Origin: an uncultured Eubacteriales bacterium
Lineage (GTDB): Bacteria; Bacillota; Clostridia; Oscillospirales; UBA644
Assembly: GCA_934486965.1 (NCBI GenBank)
Contig: CAKSQP010000081.1
Location: 1-6,630, forward strand
Length of the DNA stretch: 6,630 bases
Direction of reading: 5' to 3'
Shown here: positions 1 to 5,887 of the stretch, piece by piece
Numbering within the stretch: position 1 is the first letter of the stretch
Layout of the letters: each line of letters starts with the position of its first letter
The notes under the pieces: model-generated
The model's input: the letters and a program-made list of their open reading frames with translations, nothing else
Databases searched by the model: none
Told to the model about the DNA's origin: nothing
Program-made: the position numbers and the translations under genes

Positions 1-629
1 GTCTGGAGAACATAGCCTTTATCGGCGATCTGCAGAGCCATGTTTGCGTTCTGCTCGATAAGAAGAACGGTTATCCCCTGCCCGTTTATCGTTTTTATGA
101 TACTGAAAATATCCTTGACGACAAGCGGTGCAAGACCGAGCGACGGTTCGTCCATCATAATGAGTTTAGGACGGCTCATCAGTGCCCTGCCGACTGCAAG
201 CATCTGCTGTTCGCCTCCCGAAAGAGTCCCCGCAAGTTGCCAGTGTCTTTCTTTGAGACGGGGAAACAGCGAATAAACATAGTCTATGTCTTTCTGAAGA
301 TTGTCTTTTCTCAGATATGCGCCTATTTTCAGATTTTCAAGAACTGTAAGGTTCGAAAATACCTTTCTTCCTTCGGGAACAAGGGTTATTCCTTTTTTAA
401 CTATCTTATCGGGAGAAAGTCCGTATATCTCCTCGCCGCAGAACTTAACCGACGCATGAGCCGCAGGAACTATCCCCGCGATGGTACGGAGAATTGTCGA
501 TTTACCGGCGCCGTTAGCCCCGATAAGAGTTACAATCTTGCCCTCTTCGACATTCAGGTTTATATCGTTTACGGCATGAATTCCGCCGTAGGTTACCGTC
601 AGATCTTTGATTTCAAGAATATTACTCAT
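1..629 (-). CDS. livF: Branched-chain amino acid-type ABC importer, ATP-binding protein LivF (C-terminus cut by window edge)
   Basis: One of the two ATPases that drive the HAAT-family importer from the cytoplasmic face. The reading frame is open from ATG 629-627 to the window edge and gives 209 residues, starting MSNILEIKDLTVTYGG. Visible motifs are Walker A GANGAGKST (37-45), signature LSGGEQQ (136-142) and Walker B LIMMDEP (Asp160, Glu161). The LLIEQNANMAL segment carries Gln where many ABC ATPases have the switch His, which is normal for LivF. The family usually has about 233-237 residues, so roughly 25 are missing past the edge. The start codon lies inside the end of livG (8-nt overlap, ATGAGTAA), with a G-rich Shine-Dalgarno (GGGGGTG) inside livG codons, so translation is probably coupled. 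It is the last visible gene of the livJHMGF operon. The family assignment is secure; the substrate is known only by homology. Confidence 0.96.
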   Translation of the reverse strand, partial: MSNILEIKDLTVTYGGIHAVNDINLNVEEGKIVTLIGANGAGKSTILRTIAGIVPAAHASVKFCGEEIYGLSPDKIVKKGITLVPEGRKVFSNLTVLENLKIGAYLRKDNLQKDIDYVYSLFPRLKERHWQLAGTLSGGEQQMLAVGRALMSRPKLIMMDEPSLGLAPLVVKDIFSIIKTINGQGITVLLIEQNANMALQIADKGYVLQ

Positions 630-1464
630 CGTCGGGCACCCCCAAATATGCGTCTATAACATGCTGATTGTTCTGAATTTCGAACGGCGTGCCTGCGGCA
701 AGCAGTTTACCGAAATCTATAACATAGATCCTGTCGGAAATATCCATAACAAGGTTCATGTGATGTTCGATAAGGAAAACCGTAAGGTCGAATTTATCGC
801 GTATCATACGGATAAATTCGGTAAGTTCCTCTGTTTCCTGAGGGTTCATACCCGCGGCAGGTTCGTCGAGCAGAAGAAGCGACGGCTTTGTCGCAAGCGC
901 TCTCGCAATTTCAAGATGTCTCTGTTTTCCGTAAGGCAGTGCCGTTGCTATCTCGTCTCTGACGTCGAAAAGATCGACGAGTTCGAGAAGTCTAAGACAT
1001 TCTTCGCGCATAGCCTTTTCTTCTTTATAGTTCAGTCTGAAAGTTGCGGTAAAAAGATTGCTCTTTCTGCGAAGATGCATCGCGACAAGAACATTTTCAA
1101 AAACGGTCATTGACTTGAAAAGTCTGATATTCTGGAACGTTCTCGCCATTCCGAGTTTTGTTATCTTATCCGGAGTATTTACAACAACTTTTTTGTAAAG
1201 TCCGTTGTTTTCTCCGGCGTAAGTTTTCTTCATTTTACCTCTGGGGTGGTTTTCGGCAATAACATCACCGTTGAAAAGGATTCTGCCGTTTGTGGGTTCG
1301 TAAACGCCCGTTATCGCGTTGAACGCAGTAGTTTTACCCGCGCCGTTAGGTCCGATAAGGGATACTATCTCGCCCTTGTTGACCTCAAGAGAAAGGTTAT
1401 TGACGGCGACGACTCCTCCGAACTGCATCGTTATGTTTTCAACTTTAAGAACGGAATCACTCAT
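622..1464 (-). CDS. livG: Branched-chain amino acid-type ABC importer, ATP-binding protein LivG
   Basis: Second ATPase of the importer, 280 residues. Motifs: Walker A GPNGAGKT (38-45), Q-loop around Gln111 in ARTFQNIRLF, signature LPYGKQRHLEIARAL (176-190), Walker B LLLLDEPAAGMN (Asp200, Glu201), and switch His234 in LIEHHM. The C-terminal part (FGKLLAAGTP...VIDAYLG) is typical of LivG. The protein is longer than the usual 255 or so residues because of a charged, Lys/Asn-rich stretch at about 70-97, between the N-terminal beta sheet and the TPDKITKLGMARTFQ strand. I chose ATG 1464-1462. A GTG lies in frame three codons upstream (1473), but it belongs to the Shine-Dalgarno GGGAGG, which is 8 nt before the ATG. 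The start overlaps the livM stop by 8 nt (ATGAGTGA), and the stop overlaps livF in the same way. Confidence 0.96.
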   Translation of the reverse strand: MSDSVLKVENITMQFGGVVAVNNLSLEVNKGEIVSLIGPNGAGKTTAFNAITGVYEPTNGRILFNGDVIAENHPRGKMKKTYAGENNGLYKKVVVNTPDKITKLGMARTFQNIRLFKSMTVFENVLVAMHLRRKSNLFTATFRLNYKEEKAMREECLRLLELVDLFDVRDEIATALPYGKQRHLEIARALATKPSLLLLDEPAAGMNPQETEELTEFIRMIRDKFDLTVFLIEHHMNLVMDISDRIYVIDFGKLLAAGTPFEIQNNQHVIDAYLGVPDDE

Positions 1465-2560
1465 CGGAGCCACCTCCCTTTCCGGCTTTCTTTTTGGTAA
1501 ACGACCGTTTAATTTTCTCGTAAACGCCTATAACCGAAAGTTCGCGTGTTCCCATGATTCCTTTTCTGAAGAAAAGGACGACGATCATAATGATTATCGA
1601 GAAAACGACCATTCTGAAACCGTAGCGGAGAAGCGGAACTTTGAAACCGCCGATAGTAGTTTCAACGTCGAGGAAACGGAGCCACCATTCACTGCTTCCG
1701 TAGAAGAGGAATGCCGCGATAACGCTTCCGGTAATGCTTCCGACGCCTCCGATAACGACAACGAGAAGGATTTCGTATGTCATCGTGGTCGTATATGTAG
1801 TTGCGGAAACGGTAGTGTTACACATCGCAAGCATTGCGCCTGCAATCCCCGCAAAGAACGAACTTATGACAAACGACATACGCTTATGCTTTGCAAGGTT
1901 TATACCCATAGCCTCGGCGGCGACTTCGTCGTCCCTGATAGCCTTGAAGGCTCTTCCGTATGTGGAATTTATAAGAAGAACGATAACAGTGATACATACC
2001 GCCGAGATCAGGACATAAGGCATTATTCCCTGAAGAACATTGAAGTTTGACAGCGGGTCGGGACCGTTGGTCAAAAAACCGAGGTCTGCTGACTGAACGA
2101 TCGTTTTTATTATTTCGGCAAAACCAAGGGTCGCTATCGCAAGATAGTCGCTCTTAAGTCTAAGGACGGGAAGTCCGATAAGGTAAGCGAATATTGCCGC
2201 GACAACTCCGGCAAGTACGATAGCCACCAATATCGGCAAACAAAATCCGATTATGCTGTCGCCGTAATTTCTGAAAACGGTACTTTTGAACTCGGATGGT
2301 ATGGTAAACATCGCGTAAGTATATGCGCCGACAAGCATAAAGCCTGCCTGACCGAGAGAGAAAAGCCCCGTAAAGCCGTTAAGAAGGTTCATCGAAACCG
2401 CGGCAAGAGAAAACGTTGCGACCTTACGGAGAACGGAGAACCACATCGACGTCGGGTCGACGAGCTCCTCAAGAAGGATTATTCCGACAAATAACAGCGC
2501 GATAAAGCAAAGGTTTGCGACTGTTTTACGGTTCTTGTATAAAAAGTTTGTTTTTTCCAT
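1457..2560 (-). CDS. livM: Branched-chain amino acid-type ABC importer, permease LivM
   Basis: Integral membrane permease, 367 residues, which pairs with LivH to form the translocation channel. Several hydrophobic membrane segments are visible, for example 14-30, 44-60, 104-129, 181-197, 229-247, 262-287 and 316-331. Family motifs are the FSLGQAGFMLVGAY loop (67-80), the LRLKSDYLAIATLGFAEI region (133-150), and the cytoplasmic coupling loop GRAFKAIRDDEVAAEAMGIN (202-221), which docks on the ATPase. GGVGSITGSVIAAF (271-284) matches the conserved C-terminal permease motif. The tail after residue 345 is cytoplasmic and basic (KRSFTKKKAGKGGG). ATG 2560-2558 follows the livH stop by only 2 nt and has an AAGG Shine-Dalgarno inside the last codons of livH. 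The last codons of livM supply the ribosome binding site and start of livG. Assignment is secure. Confidence 0.95.
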   Translation of the reverse strand: MEKTNFLYKNRKTVANLCFIALLFVGIILLEELVDPTSMWFSVLRKVATFSLAAVSMNLLNGFTGLFSLGQAGFMLVGAYTYAMFTIPSEFKSTVFRNYGDSIIGFCLPILVAIVLAGVVAAIFAYLIGLPVLRLKSDYLAIATLGFAEIIKTIVQSADLGFLTNGPDPLSNFNVLQGIMPYVLISAVCITVIVLLINSTYGRAFKAIRDDEVAAEAMGINLAKHKRMSFVISSFFAGIAGAMLAMCNTTVSATTYTTTMTYEILLVVVIGGVGSITGSVIAAFLFYGSSEWWLRFLDVETTIGGFKVPLLRYGFRMVVFSIIIMIVVLFFRKGIMGTRELSVIGVYEKIKRSFTKKKAGKGGGSDE

Positions 2561-2562
2561 AT

Positions 2563-3447
2563 TTACACCTTCTCCGTAACTTTCTCGCCGAATATTCCGG
2601 TGGGCTTAAATATAAGCACGATTATAAGCAACGCGAAGGTAAACGCATCGGTGTAAGTCGAAAGATTTGCAAACTTCGCAAGATTTTCGACAATTCCGAT
2701 AATAAACGCACCGACGACCGCTCCGGGAACGGAACCTATACCTCCGACAACGGCGGCAATGAATGCTTTAAGTCCGGGAAGAGCGCCTGTCGTGGGTTTT
2801 ATGCCGGGGCTCTTTGTGAAATAAAGAACCGAGCCGACAGCGGCAAGAAACGCGCCTATCGCAAAGGTTATACTGATGACTTTATTGAGTTTGATACCCA
2901 TAAGCTGAGAGGTCTCAAAATCTTTTGAAACGGCTCTTATGGACATACCGAATTTAGTGTGGTTTATGAGATAGATAAGCACGAACATAAGGGCGACTGC
3001 GACAAACGGAGTAATAAACGTGACAAGTTTGTCGGATATCCCTAAAAACTTTACCCTGTCGCTGATGACGGGGATCTCGGGATACTGTTTGTCAAGACCG
3101 CCGGTTATGTAACTTACGAGATTCTGCAAGAGATACGAAACTCCGATAGCCGATATCATTACCGACATTCTCGGGGCTTTACGAAGCGGCGAATACGCGC
3201 ATTTCTCTATCAGATATCCGATAAAGACGACAAGGACTATCATTACGGGAATAGATACCCAGATAGGCATTGCAGGAAAACTTGCGGTAAGATATATGAG
3301 GGTTATTCCCGCGACCATAAACAAATCGCCGTGTGCGAAGTTTATGAGACGCAGGATACCGTAAACCATCGTATATCCTATCGCTATAAGTGCGTATTGT
3401 CCACCTACCGCAAGACCTCTTACGAGATAGGGAAAAATATTGCTCAT
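2563..3447 (-). CDS. livH: Branched-chain amino acid-type ABC importer, permease LivH
   Basis: Partner permease of LivM, 294 residues from ATG 3447-3445 (MSNIFPYLVRGLAVGGQYAL). The N-terminal signature GYTMVYGILRLINFAHGDLFMVA (residues 24-46) is diagnostic of LivH. The ATPase-coupling loop is GMSIRAVSKDFETSQLMGIK (167-186), and GGIGSVPGAVVGAFIIGIVE (235-254) is the conserved C-terminal motif. The C-terminal FKPTGIFGEK is the usual LivH ending. The frame stays open to 3516, but starts at 3516 and 3477 would place the N-terminus across the intergenic hairpin and add residues (MLFCLRRVLIPAA) unlike the family. The chosen start has a GAGG Shine-Dalgarno 11 nt upstream, which is rather long spacing. 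It is separated from livJ by 78 nt and from livM by 2 nt. Confidence 0.95.
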   Translation of the reverse strand: MSNIFPYLVRGLAVGGQYALIAIGYTMVYGILRLINFAHGDLFMVAGITLIYLTASFPAMPIWVSIPVMIVLVVFIGYLIEKCAYSPLRKAPRMSVMISAIGVSYLLQNLVSYITGGLDKQYPEIPVISDRVKFLGISDKLVTFITPFVAVALMFVLIYLINHTKFGMSIRAVSKDFETSQLMGIKLNKVISITFAIGAFLAAVGSVLYFTKSPGIKPTTGALPGLKAFIAAVVGGIGSVPGAVVGAFIIGIVENLAKFANLSTYTDAFTFALLIIVLIFKPTGIFGEKVTEKV

Positions 3448-3476
3448 AGAAAAATTAACCTCTTTTTTTAACTGCA

Positions 3477-3504
3477 TTGCGGCGGGTATGAGTACCCGCC
3501 GCAA
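3477..3504 (-). other. Intergenic RNA hairpin between livJ and livH (no U-tract)
   Basis: A perfect 12-bp inverted repeat: TTGCGGCGGGTA (3477-3488), loop 3489-3492, and TACCCGCCGCAA (3493-3504). It begins about 21 nt after the livJ stop and lies upstream of the livH Shine-Dalgarno. No run of T follows it in the direction of transcription (TGCAGTTAAAAAAAG), so it is not a standard intrinsic terminator. Hairpins placed after a binding-protein gene in importer operons are known to protect the upstream message from 3' decay, for example between malE and malF. That role here is inference. Confidence 0.8.
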
Positions 3505-3525
3505 ACAAAACAGCAAGATCTGAAA

Positions 3526-4800
3526 TTATTTTGCGTCAATAAGAGAAAGTGCGAAGTCCGCCATGACGGAACCCTGGAACGGGTCAAGGAAGCAGGTACG
3601 GAAGTAGAAGTCCTGACCTTCGGTAACTGCGGAGTTCGTGCAGGAAACGCCGATTGCGGGAAGTCCTGCATCTGCAAAAGTGGAAGCAGCGGCGATGGAA
3701 ACGCCCGAGCCGTAAGAGCCGAGAGAAACGAGAGCGTTCTGAGCGACTATTGCGGAAGCGGCGGAAACTGCCTTGTCTTCGGACGAAGCGTTGTCACTGA
3801 CATAAAGTTCGATCGTGTAATCATTACCGCCGATCTTGATCGTCGGTTTGAGGGAGTTTGCATAACGTGCGCCGAGAACTTCCTGTTTTCCGCCTGCGGC
3901 ATTGTCGCCGGAAGTCGGTTCGTAAACGCCGATAACTATTTTCTTGTTTGCGGTGTCGAGCGCTATACCCGATTTATCGTAAGCGGGAGCAGTTCCCTGT
4001 TCAGCGTTGTTTTCAACGGTCTGGAGTTTTACGAATTCGAAAGCGGAGCCGTCTGCCTTTGCTTTCTTTATGTATGCGCTGGATTTGATAGCGTCGCCGT
4101 TTTTGTCGAATTTGATTTCGCCGGTGACAGCCTCTTTATAATCAAGAGCCCAAAGAGCCTTTGCAACGTCTACGGAAGTAAGAGATTCGCCCTTTTCAGC
4201 AGCCGCCGCTTCAATTGCCGCGTACGCTACGTTGTATGCGTCAAAACCGAGAGCAGAAACTGCCGCGACTATTGTATTGCCGCCGTTTTCGGTCTTGCGT
4301 GCGTTGTCTTCTTCAAGCCAAGCCTTGAAACCGGAAACAAATTTTGCGGCGTATTCGGTGGTAGAGTCGTTTTCGTCAAAGAATGTAGAGCAGTAGACAT
4401 CAAGTCCGGTGCCTTTTGCAGCGTCAAGGATAACGGAAGATTCCCATGTGTCTCCTGCGAGAATGGGAATTTCGATTCCGACGTCAGCCGCCTGTTTTAT
4501 AAGGTTCGAAGCAACGGTGATAGAGTTCGGAGCGAAGATAACGTTCGCTTTCTTGTCTATCGCTTTCTGAATGTAAGCGGAGAAGTCGGAAGTGTTCTTC
4601 GGGAAGGATTCCTGAATAACGGTTCCGCCCGCTTTCTCAAAAGCGGTCTTGAAACTGCTGCCGAGTCCCTGCGAATATGTATCGCCGGTTTCGGTAAGGA
4701 CATAAGCGACTTTTGCATCGCTCTCCGTGCTCTCGCCGCAAGCGGCAAACAGGGCACAGACCATGATCAACGAAAGAAAGATTGCTAAAACTTTTTTCAT
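3526..4800 (-). CDS. livJ: Branched-chain amino acid-type substrate-binding lipoprotein, LivJ-like, lobes in circularly permuted order
   Basis: Extracellular ligand-capturing lipoprotein of the importer, 424 residues. Residues 1-20 are a lipoprotein signal (MKK, hydrophobic core, ALFAA) with Cys21 as the lipidation site. The rest is a type I periplasmic-binding protein (Peripla_BP_6-like) in abnormal order. Residues 29-262 match the part that normally follows the first hinge (AKVAYVLTETGDTYSQG..., FPKNTSDF, ILAGDTWES, GFDAYNVAYAAIEAA, FEFVKLQTV). Residues 263-285 form a polar linker (ENNAEQGTAPAYDKSG...). Residues 286-424 match the normal N-terminal lobe (KKIVIGVYEPTSGDNAAGGKQ, SDNASSEDKAVSAASA, GSYGSGVSIAAAS, GVSCTN, TEGQDFYF, DPFQGSVMADFA), and the protein stops at the hinge. 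All segments needed for a complete fold appear to be present once. Start: GGAGG 9 nt before ATG 4800, with a promoter just upstream. Membership in the family is secure. Ligand specificity and function of the permuted form are inference. Confidence 0.93.
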   Translation of the reverse strand: MKKVLAIFLSLIMVCALFAACGESTESDAKVAYVLTETGDTYSQGLGSSFKTAFEKAGGTVIQESFPKNTSDFSAYIQKAIDKKANVIFAPNSITVASNLIKQAADVGIEIPILAGDTWESSVILDAAKGTGLDVYCSTFFDENDSTTEYAAKFVSGFKAWLEEDNARKTENGGNTIVAAVSALGFDAYNVAYAAIEAAAAEKGESLTSVDVAKALWALDYKEAVTGEIKFDKNGDAIKSSAYIKKAKADGSAFEFVKLQTVENNAEQGTAPAYDKSGIALDTANKKIVIGVYEPTSGDNAAGGKQEVLGARYANSLKPTIKIGGNDYTIELYVSDNASSEDKAVSAASAIVAQNALVSLGSYGSGVSIAAASTFADAGLPAIGVSCTNSAVTEGQDFYFRTCFLDPFQGSVMADFALSLIDAK

Positions 4801-4809
4801 AAAAACATT

Positions 4810-4814
4810 CCTCC
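4810..4814 (-). promoter_or_regulatory. Ribosome binding site of livJ
   Basis: GGAGG on the minus strand, 9 nt before the livJ ATG. It is the strongest Shine-Dalgarno in the operon, which fits high expression of the binding protein. Confidence 0.85.
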
Positions 4815-4832
4815 ATAAATTTATTTGAAAAA

Positions 4833-4861
4833 ATTATATCACATACAGAACGGAAAATCCA
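4833..4861 (-). promoter_or_regulatory. Promoter of the liv operon (extended -10 type)
   Basis: On the minus strand TATAAT (4838-4833) is preceded by TGA, giving a perfect extended -10 (TGnTATAAT). The best -35 at 17-bp spacing is TGGATT (4861-4856), a weak match to TTGACA, as expected when the extended -10 compensates. Transcription would start near 4826, leaving a short leader of about 26 nt that holds the livJ ribosome binding site and no room for a riboswitch or attenuator. Confidence 0.75.
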
Positions 4862-4909
4862 TATATTTTACCAAAAAGACACAGAAAATTCGCTTTTTAT
4901 GTATTTTAT

Positions 4910-4943
4910 AAAAAGAAAAGCCCGCAACTTTTCGGTTACGGGC
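4910..4943 (-). terminator. Intrinsic terminator after the DUF4430 gene
   Basis: On the minus strand GCCCGTAAC (4943-4935), loop CGAAAA, GTTGCGGGC (4928-4920), then TTTTCTTTTT. The stem is 9 bp with one G-U pair. It lies 6 nt past the stop codon of the DUF4430 gene and separates it from the liv operon, which therefore needs its own promoter. There is no T-tract in the plus direction, so it works one way. Confidence 0.9.
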
Positions 4944-4949
4944 ACAAAA

Positions 4950-5759
4950 CTATGCTTTTTTCTTTTTATTTTTAATAAGCAGAAACGCGCCTGCGGCAAT
5001 AACAAGAACAACAATTACGGTAACCGCCGTATACAGCGCGACGTTCGGGGCCTCGACCATATCGGAAACGGTAAGTTTGAAATCAACCAGACGAACTGCG
5101 ACAGGCAAAGTTCCGTTATCGGTAGTCTTATCTTTGCTTAAAGAGACCGTATAATCTCCGTTTGCAAGTTTTTTTCCGACATTTATCTCGCCTTTTTCAT
5201 CGGTAACATAATCTGCTGAATTGAAAACGACCGACGCGTCTGTTATCGGAGACTCATATTCTCTTACAATCTCTCCGTTATCTCCGTATTCCTTTTCGAT
5301 ACTGTAAAAACGGATAACTCCGTCTTTTGCCCTGCCCGAATCAATGAGAGTATACTGAGACGGATAATCGGCGTAATAGAATACTATTTTATCGCCGTCT
5401 TTCAGGACTATATCCGAAATTCCCGAAGAAGCAACGACATCGTTTACCGCGAACAGCCAACCGTCGTATCCGCCGAATGCGCCTGCGACTTCTCCGTTTA
5501 TATCGTTGATATAGCCGTCTTCGATACCTTTCATTTCAAGTTCTGATTCCTGCTTGTCAACAAGCAGAAGAGCGTCTTTTAATGTTACGGTATCGGTCGT
5601 ATACTTAACGTCGACTTCTTTATTGTATAATGTTTCTTTTACTCCCTCTATCCTGAGAGATATTTTTATCGACTTTTCCGCTTCATCGGCATTAAAAGCA
5701 AAAGTAAAGCAGGAAAAGACCAATATTACGGCTATCGCCGCGGAAATAATTCTTTTCAT
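4950..5759 (-). CDS. Secreted, membrane-tailed DUF4430 (transcobalamin-C-like) domain protein
   Basis: Predicted surface protein of 269 residues. An N-terminal signal peptide (MKRIISAAIAVILVFSCFTF, cleavage probably near 20-25) leads into a DUF4430-like domain at about 30-132. The domain is recognised by TVTLKDALLLV (58-67), the GAFGGYDGWLFAVND core (93-107) and VLKDGDKIVFYYADY (118-132). A beta-rich region at about 170-230 (DEKGEINVGKKLANGDYTVSLSKD) resembles Ig-like or prealbumin-like repeats. One C-terminal membrane helix (239-262) ends in KNKKKKA, so the bulk is outside and the tail is inside. There is no LPXTG motif. ATG 5759 was chosen over one at 5789 because GGAG lies 6 nt upstream of it and the longer form would begin at the transcription start. 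DUF4430 is related to the C-terminal domain of cobalamin carriers, but ligand binding here is unproven. The gene stands alone, with its own promoter and terminator. Confidence 0.85.
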   Translation of the reverse strand: MKRIISAAIAVILVFSCFTFAFNADEAEKSIKISLRIEGVKETLYNKEVDVKYTTDTVTLKDALLLVDKQESELEMKGIEDGYINDINGEVAGAFGGYDGWLFAVNDVVASSGISDIVLKDGDKIVFYYADYPSQYTLIDSGRAKDGVIRFYSIEKEYGDNGEIVREYESPITDASVVFNSADYVTDEKGEINVGKKLANGDYTVSLSKDKTTDNGTLPVAVRLVDFKLTVSDMVEAPNVALYTAVTVIVVLVIAAGAFLLIKNKKKKA

Positions 5760-5791
5760 AATTCTCTCCGTTTTTATCTGAAAGTACATAG

Positions 5792-5820
5792 ATTATACCA
5801 TTCTCCGCAGATATTGTCAA
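5792..5820 (-). promoter_or_regulatory. Full-consensus sigma-A promoter of the DUF4430 gene
   Basis: Minus strand: TTGACA (5820-5815), a spacer of exactly 17 bp, and TATAAT (5797-5792), preceded by TGG so that the -10 is also extended. All twelve hexamer bases match consensus. The expected start is near 5785, giving a leader of about 25 nt that carries the GGAG ribosome binding site. It lies 3 nt from the upstream terminator hairpin. Confidence 0.93.
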
Positions 5821-5823
5821 GAG

Positions 5824-5853
5824 AAAAAACGCACCCGAACGGGTGCGTTTTTT
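5824..5853 (-). terminator. Symmetrical intrinsic terminator after the small membrane protein gene
   Basis: Perfect 13-bp inverted repeat AAAAAACGCACCC (5824-5836), loop GAAC, GGGTGCGTTTTTT (5841-5853). With T6 on either strand it can stop transcription in both directions. In context it ends the small gene that stops at 5888 and insulates the strong promoter just downstream. Confidence 0.95.
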
Positions 5854-5887
5854 CCAACCAACACTAATCTATCTCAACTTGGAGTAG

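Noticed and set aside
1465..1473. GTG start of livG at 1473
   Set aside because: The GTG is part of the GGGAGGTG Shine-Dalgarno that serves the ATG at 1464.
1319..2050. Long plus-strand open frame (243 codons) and the other plus-strand frames across the liv genes
   Set aside because: They lie antisense to well-conserved liv genes, have low-complexity composition (Asn/Asp/Glu/Arg-rich), lack ribosome binding sites, and show no recognisable domain.
3477..3504. livJ-livH hairpin as an intrinsic terminator
   Set aside because: No T-run follows on either strand, and the next gene is an essential partner 30 nt downstream.
3448..3516. Upstream extension of livH to ATG 3516 or 3477
   Set aside because: The added residues cross the intergenic hairpin and do not resemble LivH. 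The ATG at 3447 gives the standard family N-terminus and has a GAGG site.
3526..4800. livJ order as an assembly artefact or pseudogene
   Set aside because: Collapse of tandem copies would restore the normal order rather than invert it. Both junctions are in frame, the signal peptide, promoter and downstream genes are intact, and there is no internal stop. Raw reads would still be needed to exclude an artefact fully.
4801..4860. T-box or other riboswitch in the liv leader
   Set aside because: The leader from the predicted start to the ATG is only about 26 nt, too short for such elements.
5760..5789. Start of the DUF4430 protein at ATG 5789
   Set aside because: It lies at or before the predicted transcription start and would put polar residues (MYFQIKTERI) before the signal peptide. 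ATG 5759 has a proper ribosome binding site.
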